Part shown: one piece after another, positions 42,226 through 51,200 of the stretch
Position numbering within the stretch: the stretch's first letter is position 1
Layout: each line of letters begins with the position of its first letter
Source: DASZVB01 sp036272055
GTDB lineage: Bacteria; Myxococcota_A; Polyangia; Polyangiales; Polyangiaceae
Reading direction: 5' to 3'
NCBI GenBank assembly: GCA_036272055.1
Contig: DATAZL010000125.1
Location: 1-64,000, forward strand
DNA: 64,000 nt
Notes under the pieces: generated by a model
What the model was told of the DNA's origin: nothing
The model's input: the letters and a program-made list of their open reading frames with translations, nothing else
Databases searched by the model: none
Translations under genes and position numbers: made by a program

Positions 42226-45200
42226 TTACACGAGCGCGTCGGCGAGCGCCTCGACTTGTTCGTCGCTCATGCTCGCGATCTGGTCGGGCGTGAGCGCGGC
42301 GAGCTGAGCGCCGCCGAGCGACTCGATGGTCGTCGTGGTGAGGCTACGGATGGTGGCGGCGGAAAGCATCGTCATGGTCGTCGTCGTGATCTGGGTGAGC
42401 TGCGTCGCGACCAGCGAATTCATGGAGTCCGCGAACGCGCCGAGCTGCGCGGCGGTGAGAACACCGACCTGGTCGGCCGTCAGAGTGCCGAGCTGGTCGG
42501 CGGAGAGCGCCTGGAACTCGGTGGCCGTGAGGTTCGATATCTGGGTTCCGCTGAGGCTGCGGAGCTGGGTCGTCGAGACGGCGGCGAGCTGGGCCGGACC
42601 GAGCGCCCGGATCTGCAAGCGCTGGAGACCGGCGAGCTGCGCGGGCGTGAGCGCCGTGATCTGCGTCGTGGAGAGGAACCCGATCTGCGTCGTGGTGAGC
42701 GACCCGAGCTCCGTCGAGGTGAGGCCGGCAAACTGTGTGGAGGTGATCTCGCCGAAGTGCGTCGCGGTGAGGCCGGTCACGCCGGTCGACGACAGCGCGC
42801 CGACCTGCTCCGGGAGAAGCGCGGCGAACTGTGTCGGCGAGAGCGCGCCGACCTGGACCGGCGTGAGCCCGCTCAGCTCTGCGCCGGAGAGGAGCTCGAG
42901 CTGATCCGTGGTGAGGCTCGCGATCTGCGTCGCGGAGAGACCGGTGATGCCCGTCGAGGAGAGGCTGACGAACTGCTCGGTGCTGAGCGTCGCGAATGCG
43001 GTGGCGGTGAGCCCGGAGATCGCCGTGCCGGAGAGCGCGCCGACCTGATCGACGGAGAGCGCCGCGAGCTGCGTCGTGGTGAGGGCCGCGACCTGGCTCG
43101 ACGTGATACCGGTGACGCCGGTCGTCGACAGCGACGCGACCTGATCCTCGGAGAGAGCGCCCACCTGGGTCGTCGAGAGCGCCGCGACCTGGCTCGACGC
43201 GAGCCCGTTGATCTCCGTCTCGGTGAGGAGCGCCATCTGCGTCGTGGTGAGGGCAGAGACGACGGTCGTCGTGAGCGCGGCCACGCCGGTCCCCGACAGG
43301 CTGGCGAGCTGGGTGGACGACAGCGCGCCGATGAGGTTCGAGGTGAGCCCGGAGACGGCCGCCGTGGACAGGGCCGCGATCTGGGCGTTCGTCAATGCGG
43401 CAAGCTGAGTGGTCGCAAGCGAGCCCATCTGCGCCGCGGTGAGACCGCCGATGCCCGTCGAGGAGAGCGACGCGACCTGGTTCGTCGAGAGCGCGGCGAG
43501 CTGTGCTACGCCGAGCGCCCCGACGTCCGTCGAGCTGAAGCCGTTGACCTGCGCGAGCGTCAGCGCGGAGAGGATCGGTACGGTGAGCGCCGCGGCCTGG
43601 GTCGACGTGAGCGAGCCGAGCTGGCGCGGCGTCAGGGCAGCGAGCTGATCGCCGCTCAGGGCGGCGAAACCCGCCGGGGTCAGGCCGGAGATGCCGGTCG
43701 ACGACAGCGCCGCGACCTGGGTCGTGGCGAGGGCCGCGATCTGGTTCGCGCGCAGCACCGCGACCTGGGTCGAGTCGAATCCGGCGATCTGGCCCGGCGC
43801 GAGGTTCGCGAGCTCGGTCGTGGTGAGCGAGAGAACCTGCGCGGCCGTGAGCGAGCCGAGCGTGGCCGGCGTGAGCCCCGGGAGCTGCGTCGTGTTGAAG
43901 GCCGCGATGCGCGTCGTCGGGAGCGCCTGCACCTGCGTCGTCGTCAGCCCGGAGAGCTCGAGCGGCGTCAGAGCGGCGAAGCCCGTCGCCGGGAGCGCGG
44001 CGAACTGCGCCGGCAAGAGCCCGGTGATGCCGTCCGGCGACAGCGACCCGAGCTGCGTCGTGGTGAGCGACGTGAGCTGCGCGGGCGTCAGTGCCGACAC
44101 CAGCGTCGAGGTGAAGCCGTTGATGCCGGTCGTCGACAGGGCAAGGAGCTCAGCCGGCGTCAGCGTCGCGGCCTGCGTCGTGGTGAGCGCGCCGGTCTGC
44201 ACCGCGGTGAGCGCGCCGAGCTGCCGCGTCGTGAGAGCGGCGAACGCGGTCGTCGTGAGCCCCGGGATCCCGGTGGTGCCGAGCGATGCGATCTGGGTCG
44301 GCGCGAGCGCGACGAGCTGGGTGTTCGCGAGCGCGCTCACCTCGGTGCTCGTGAACGCGTCGAGCTGCGGCGCGGTCAACGCGCCGACCTGGGCGATCGT
44401 CAGGACCCGGAGCTGGTTCGTATCGAACGCCGCTATCTCGGTGCCGGTGAGGCCTGCGATCTGCGTCGTCGTGAGGCCGGCGACCTGACCGACGGAGAGC
44501 ACGCCGACCTGCGTCGTCGTGAGCGACGCGATCTGGGCGGGGGTGAGCTGGGCGAGGCGCGTCGTCGTGAACGACGCGATCTGGGTCGTGGTGAGGCCGC
44601 TCACCGCGCGCGTCGACAGGGACGCGAGCTGCGTGGCGTTCATCGCGGCGATCTGTGCCGACGTCAGCACCGCCGCCTGCGTCGTGGCCACGCCCGAGAG
44701 CTCCACGGCGGTGAGCACGCCCATCTGGGTCGTCGTGAGCGTGCCGATCTGGTCCGTCGTGAGCGCGCCGAACTGCACCGACGTCATCGACGCGAGCTGC
44801 CGCGTCGTGAGAGTGCCGAGCTCCGCCGCCGTCAATCCGCGGATCCCGGTGGTGCTCAGGGCGCCGATCTGGCCGGTCTGGAGCGCGGCGAGCTGGGCCG
44901 CGCCGAGGGCGGCGACCTGGGTGTCGGCGAGGGCGCCGAGCTGGACGGCGCCGAGATCGCCGATCTGGGTCGCGGTGAGCGCCGCGACCTGGTCCTCGGT
45001 CATCGCCGAGACCTGGGACGGCGCGAGGCTCCTGAGCTGCGTGGTCGCGAGCGCCTGCACCTGGGCGGGGCCGAGCGCGCTCACCTGATCCTGGCTCAGG
45101 CTGCCGATCTGCGCGGCGGAGAGCGCACCGAGCTGGGTCGAGGTGAGCGCGCCGATCGCGTCGAGGGAGAAGCCGCTCACCCCGAGCCCGGACAGCGCCG

Positions 45201-48200
45201 CGAGCTGCGCCGGTGACAGCGCCTGGATCTGCGCGAGCGTCAGGGCTGCGACCTGGGTGTCGACGAGCCCGCTGACCTGCGTCGTGCGGAGCGTCGCGAT
45301 GAGGGAGGGCGGCATCGACGCGACCTGCGTCTCGGTGAGCGCCGAGAGTTGCGACGGCGTGAGCGCCGCGAACTGGTCGGAGCTGAACGCCGAGAAGTCG
45401 CTCAGCGGCATCGCCGCGACGACGTCGAGCGAGAGCTGCGCGACCTGCGTCGTGGTGAGCGCGGAGAGCTGGGCGGCAGAGATCGCGCCGAACTGATCCG
45501 ACGTGAGCGCATTGACGGCCCGGTTCGAGAGCGCGGCGAGCTGCGGGCCGCTGAGTGACGACATCTCCGCCGCGGTCAGGCCCGATACCGCGATGGTGGA
45601 GAGTGCCGCGACCTGACTCGGCGCGAGCGCGGCGAGCTGGGTCAGGGCGAACGCCGCGAGCTGGGTGTCGAGGAGCCCACCGACCTCGTTCGTAGTGAGG
45701 CCGGCGACCTGGGTCGTGGTCAGACGCGAGACGAGCTCGGTCGGCAGAGCACCGATCTGCGCCGCCGTCATCGCCGAGAGCTTGGTCGTCGTGAGGGCGG
45801 CGAGCCCGGTCGTCGTCAATCCGGCAATCGCGGTGGTCGAAAGCGCGGCGAGCTGCGTCGTGTCGAGCGACGTGAGCTGAGCCGGAGTGAACGCCGCGAC
45901 CTGCGTCGAGGTGAGCCCGAACGTCTCGGCGGCGGTCAGCGACGCGAGCTGCGCGCCGCCGAGCGCGCCGATCTGCGCCACCGTGAAGTCGCCGACCTGC
46001 GTCGCGGTGAGGCCGCGGAGCTGCGTCGACGTGAGGCCCGCGACCTGGGCGGGCGTCAGCGCGACGACCTGGCTGTCGCGGAGCGCGTTCATCTGCGTCG
46101 AGGTCAGGGCCGCGACCTGGGTCGCACCGAGCGACGCCACGTCGTCGATACCGAGGCCGCCGATGGCGGCGGCGGAGAGCGCCGAGACCTGGTTCGTCGT
46201 GAGGGCGCCGAGCTGCGCCAGCGACAGCGCGCCGACCTGGGTATCGACCAGCCCGGTGATCGCGGTCGTGGTGAACGCCGCGAGCGCCGCAGCGGAGAGC
46301 GACGCGAGCTGGGTCGTCGCGAGCTCGCGGAGCTGCGACGGCGTCACCGACCCGAGCTGTGCGGGGGTGAGCGCGGCGAGCGACGCGACCGGCAGACCGT
46401 CGAAAGCCGTCGGGGAGAGGGCCGCCATCTGTCCGGTGGTCAGCGTCGCGAGCTGTCCGGCGGTGAGCGATGAGAGCTGCGTCGAGGTGAGGCCGCGCAC
46501 CGTGGTCGTGGTGAGCGACGCGAACTGCGCGGGCGTCATCGCGGCGAGCTGGGTATCGACGAGGGCGCCGAGCGACGAGCCCGTCAAGCCGCGGAGCTGG
46601 TTCGTGGAGAGCGACGTGATCTGGGCGGCGGTCAGGCCGAGCACGGCGCTCGTCGTCAGGGCGGTGATCTGCGTCGAGGTCCAGGCCGCGAGCTGCGTCG
46701 CAGCGAACTCACCGACGTCGGTGCGCGTGAGCGAGCCGAGCTGCGTCGGGCTGAACGCGGCGACCTGGGTCGTGCTTAGCGTGGAGATCTGGCCGGCGTC
46801 GAGCTGGCTCACCGCAGCGGGGCTCAGGCCGCGGAGCTGCGTCGTGGTGAGCGTCGAAAGCTCGGCGGCGGAGAGCCCGCTCACTGCCGTCGTGGTCATC
46901 GCGCCGAGCTCCGTCGCGGTCATCGCGCCGAGCTCGGTGACCGGCAGGGCTGCCACCTGTACGTCGGAGAGACCGGAGACCGCGGTCGGCGACAGCGCCG
47001 CGAACTGCGCAGTCGTGAACGACGAGAGCTGGGCCGGCGTGAATGCGGCCACCTGGGTGGACGAAAGTCCGCTCACCGCGGTCGTCGAGATCGCCGCGAG
47101 CTGCTGCCCGGTGAGCGCCGCGAGCTGCTCGCTGCTGAAGCCGCCGATCGCCGCGCCGGCCAGGCCGCGCACCTGGGTCGTCGTGAGCCCGGCGAGCTGC
47201 GCCGCGCCGAGGCCCTGGACGGCCGTGGCGGTCAGCGCAGCGAACTGCGACGAGGTCAGCGCTCCGAGCTCCGTCGTCGTGAGCGTGTTGACGTTGGTGC
47301 TCGAGAGGCCCGCGACCTGGGTGGCCGTCAGGGCGGCGAGCTGCGTGCTCGCGAGCGCGCCGAACCCGGTCGCGTCGAGGGAGCTGATGCCCGCCGCAGA
47401 GATGCCGCGGACCTGGGTCGTCGTGAGCGCCGAGAGCTGCGTCGTGGCGAGGGCGTCGGCGCCACCGAGGGTCAGCGCCTCGATCTGCGCCGCCGAGAAG
47501 CCGCCGATCTGGGTCGTGCTGAGAGACGACACCTCCGTCGAGCTGAGGCCGAGGAGCTGCGAGACGCCGAGCACGCCGAGCTGCTTCGGGGTGAGCGCGC
47601 CGAGCTGGGTGGTGGTCAGGGAGCCGAGCTCGTCGAAGGTGAGCCCTCCGATGGCCGTCGTGCTCATTGCGGCGAGCTGCGTATCGGTGATGGCGGCGAG
47701 CTGGGTCTGGGCGAGCGCCCGCACCACGGTACTCGTCAACCCGGCCGCCTGATTCGTCGTCAGTGACCCGAGCTGATCCTCGGTGAGGCCCTGGGCGGCG
47801 TTTGCGGTGAGAGCCCCGAGCTGGGTCGAGGTCAGCGCGGACACGGCGGTCGTCGTCAGCTCGAACACGTTGTCGGCGTCGAGGCCGCGGATCTGGGTGG
47901 TCGTCAGGGCCGCGAGCTGGGTCGACGACAGCGCCGCGAAGTGGGTCATGTCGAGCGCGCTCAGTGTCGTCGGCGAGACGCCGGTGAGCTGCGTCGTGGT
48001 GAGCGCCGCGGCCTGGGTCGTCGTGAGGCCGTTGATGGCGTCCGGCGTGAGGCCACCGAGCTGCGTCGAGGAGAACGTCGCGAGCTGCGTCGGTGCGAGA
48101 CCAGCGAGCTGATCGCCGGTGAGCCCGGTGAGCTGCGCGAAGTTCAGCGCGGCGAGCTGCGTCGTCACGAGCGCGCCGAGCTGGGTCGTGGTCAGCGAGC

Positions 48201-51200
48201 CGAGCGCCCCGGGCGAGAGACCCGCGAGCATCGACGCGCTCACGGCTCCGAGCTGGGTAGGGGTCAGCGCGCCGAGCGCCGTCGGCGTGAGCCCGCGGAG
48301 GAGCGACGCGGTGAGGCTGCGGAGCTGGTTCGTGCCGAGCGCCGACATCTGCTCATCGGTCAGGCCGCCGAACGCCGAGGCGCTGAACGCGCTGAGCTGG
48401 GTCGGCGTGAGCGCCGCGAGCTGGGTGTTGGAGAGCTCGGACACGCCGCTCGACGTGATGCCGCCGAGCGCCGTCGAGGTGATCGCGCCGAGCTGCGTGA
48501 CGGAGAGCGCGCCGAGCTGGGTGTCGGCGAGCGCGGCGATCTCGGTATTCACCAGGCCGCGGAGCTGGCTCGTCGAGAGCGACGTGATCTGCTGCTCGGT
48601 GAGCGCGCCGAGCGCCGACGTCGTGAGGGCACCGAGCTGGGTCGTGGTGAGGCCGGTGAGCTGCGTGGTCGTCAGGGACGCGACCTGGTCCTGGCCGAGG
48701 CCGCGCATCGCGACCGGCGAGAGCGCGCCGAGCTGCGTCGAGGCGAACGCCGCAAGCTGTACGGTGGAGAGCGCCGTGAGCTCGGTGGCCATCAGCGCCG
48801 CGAGCTGCGTCGACACGAAGGCACCGAGCTGCGCGCCGGTGAGGCTTCCGAGAGCCGTCGTAGTGAGCGCGCGGAGCTGGGTTGAGATGAGCCCGCCGAG
48901 CTGCGTCGTGCTCAGCGACGCGACCTGGTCCGGAGTGAGGCCGGTGACGGCGTTCGCGCTCAGGGCGGCGATCTGGGTCGACGCGAGCGCCGCGAGCTGC
49001 GTCACCGCGAGGCCGCCCACGCCGGTCGCCTGGAGCCCGACGAGGGTCGTCGTCGCGAGCGACGCGAGCTGGGTCGGGGCGAGCGCGCCGAGCACGGTGG
49101 TGGTCAGCGCGCCGAACTGGGCCGCGGCGAGGGCGCGCACCTGGGTGGTCGTCATCAGCGCGAGCTGATCGGTCGTCAGCCCCTTGAGCGCCGTCGCGGT
49201 GAAGCCGGCGATCTGCGTCGCGCCGAGCTCGCTGAACTCCGCGGCGGTGAGCTCGTTCACGTCGGTGCTCGTCAGGCCGCGGAGCTGCGTCGTGGTCAGC
49301 GCCGAGAGCTGCGTCGCGCTGAGCACGCCGATCTGCGTCGTGGAAAGCTCGCTCACCTGGGCGGCGCCGAGCCCGCGGATCTGGGTCGTCGTGAGGGCGG
49401 CGAGCTGCGCCGGCGTGATCCCGTCGATCGCCGTGGTCGTCAGGACCGCCAGCTGGGTCGCGGTGAGGCCGCCGAGCTGCGTCGTGGTGAGCGCCGCGGC
49501 CTGGGTCGAGGCCATACCGCGGAGCGCGGCGGCGCCGAGCGACGGCATCTGGGCGAGCGTGAACCCGCCGATCTGGGTGGTGCTCAGGGCGGCCATGCCC
49601 GACGCGGTGAGCCCGCCGACGGCGGTCGTCGCCAGTGCGGCAATCTGGGTGGTCGCAAGCGCGCCGAGCTGGGTGTCGACGAGCGCCGCGACCGCGGCCA
49701 TCGACAGGCCGCGGAGCTGCGTCGTGCCGAGCGACGCGATCTGAGCCTCGTTGAGGCCGCTCATCGCCGGACCGACGAGCGCCGAGAACTGCGTCGAGCT
49801 GAGCGCGCCGAGCTCGGTCGTGGTGAGCGAGCCGATCGCGGTGCTGGTGAGCGAGCGGAGCTGCGTCGTGGTGAGCGCGGCGAGCTGGGCGGTGCTGAGC
49901 GACGTGAGGTCCGTCGCGTTCAGCGCGGTGACGGCCGCTCCGGACAAGCTCGCGACCTGGGTCGTGGTGAGCGTCGCGAGCTGGGTCGTCGTGAGGCCAC
50001 CGATGCCCGACGTCGAGAGCTGCGACATCTGCGTCGTCTTCAGGACGTCGAGCTGGAGGGCGGTCAGCACGCCGACCTGCGACGAGGTGAGCGCGCGCAC
50101 CTGGACCGAGCTCAGGGCTCCGACCAGCGTCGTGGCCATGGCACCGACCTGGGTCGTCGGGAGGACGCCGATCTGCGCCGCGGTGAGGCCGCCGAGCGCG
50201 GTGGTCGTCAGCGCGTTGAACTGCGTCGTCGACAGCGCCGCCCACTGGGTGTCGACGAGCGCGCCGAGCTGCGAGCTGTGGAGGCCGGTGAGCTGCGACG
50301 TCCCGAGGACGGCGAGCTGGCCCTCGGAGAGCCCGGCGACGGCGCGCGACGTCAGCGAGCCGAGCTGGGTCGGCGACAGCGCGGCAAGCTCCGTCGCCAC
50401 GAGCTGGCTCGTGTTGGTCGACGTGAGCCCGATGAGCTGCGTCTCGGTGAACGCGCCGAGCTGCGTCGAGCTGAGCGCCGCGAACTGGGACGAATCGAGC
50501 GCGGCCACGGCCATGCTCGTCAGACCACGGAGCTGGACGGTCGTCAGGGCGGCGAGCTGCGCGACGGTGAACCCGTCCACCGCCGTCGAGGTCAGCGCGG
50601 CGAGCTGCGTCGAGGCGAGCACCGAGACCTGGGTCGTGCTCAGCGACGACACCTGGTCCGCGCCGAGGCCGCGGAGCTGGGTCGACGTCATCGCCGCCAG
50701 CTGGTCGGACGTCAGTGACGCGGCGAGGGTCCCGCTGAGCGCGTTCATCTGCACGGCGGTCAGCCCGACGATCGTCGTGCCCGGGAGCGCCGTCAGCTGG
50801 GTCGTCGAGAGTGCGTCCACCGCGGTGGTCGTCAGCGAGCCGAGCTGTACCGTCGAGAGGCCGCGGAGCTGGGACGTCGAGAGCGCCGCGACCTGATCTT
50901 CGGTCAGCCCGGTCAGCGCGACCTGCGTCAGACCCGCCATCTGTTCGGGAGTCAGCGCGCTCACCTTGTCGGCGGTGAGCGCCGACACCGCGGTCGACGT
51001 GAGCCCGCGGAGCGCGGTGCTGCTCAGCGACGTCACCTGCGTCGTGCTGAGGGCGTCCATCGCCGACTGGTCGAACGCGCCGACCTGCACCGCGGTGAGG
51101 CTTCCGAGCTGCGTCGAGTCGAGCGCCGCGAGCTGGTTCGCGGTGAGCCCGCGGACCGCGTCGGTGGCGAGCGACGCGATCTGCGTCGCGGTGAGCGCAT

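Noticed and set aside
42145..45216. A 1023-codon open frame on the plus strand, Arg/Gly/Glu-rich
   Set aside because: It is antisense to the giant octapeptide gene; the 24-bp period without stops in any frame explains it. Its translation has no recognisable domains.
45887..47752. A 621-codon plus-strand open frame inside the giant gene
   Set aside because: Same cause: a repeat with a period divisible by three keeps the antisense frame open. It starts and ends at arbitrary points of the repeat.
48353..50245. A 630-codon minus-strand frame overlapping the giant gene
   Set aside because: Out-of-frame reading of the same repeat, His/Arg/Ala-rich and without family resemblance.
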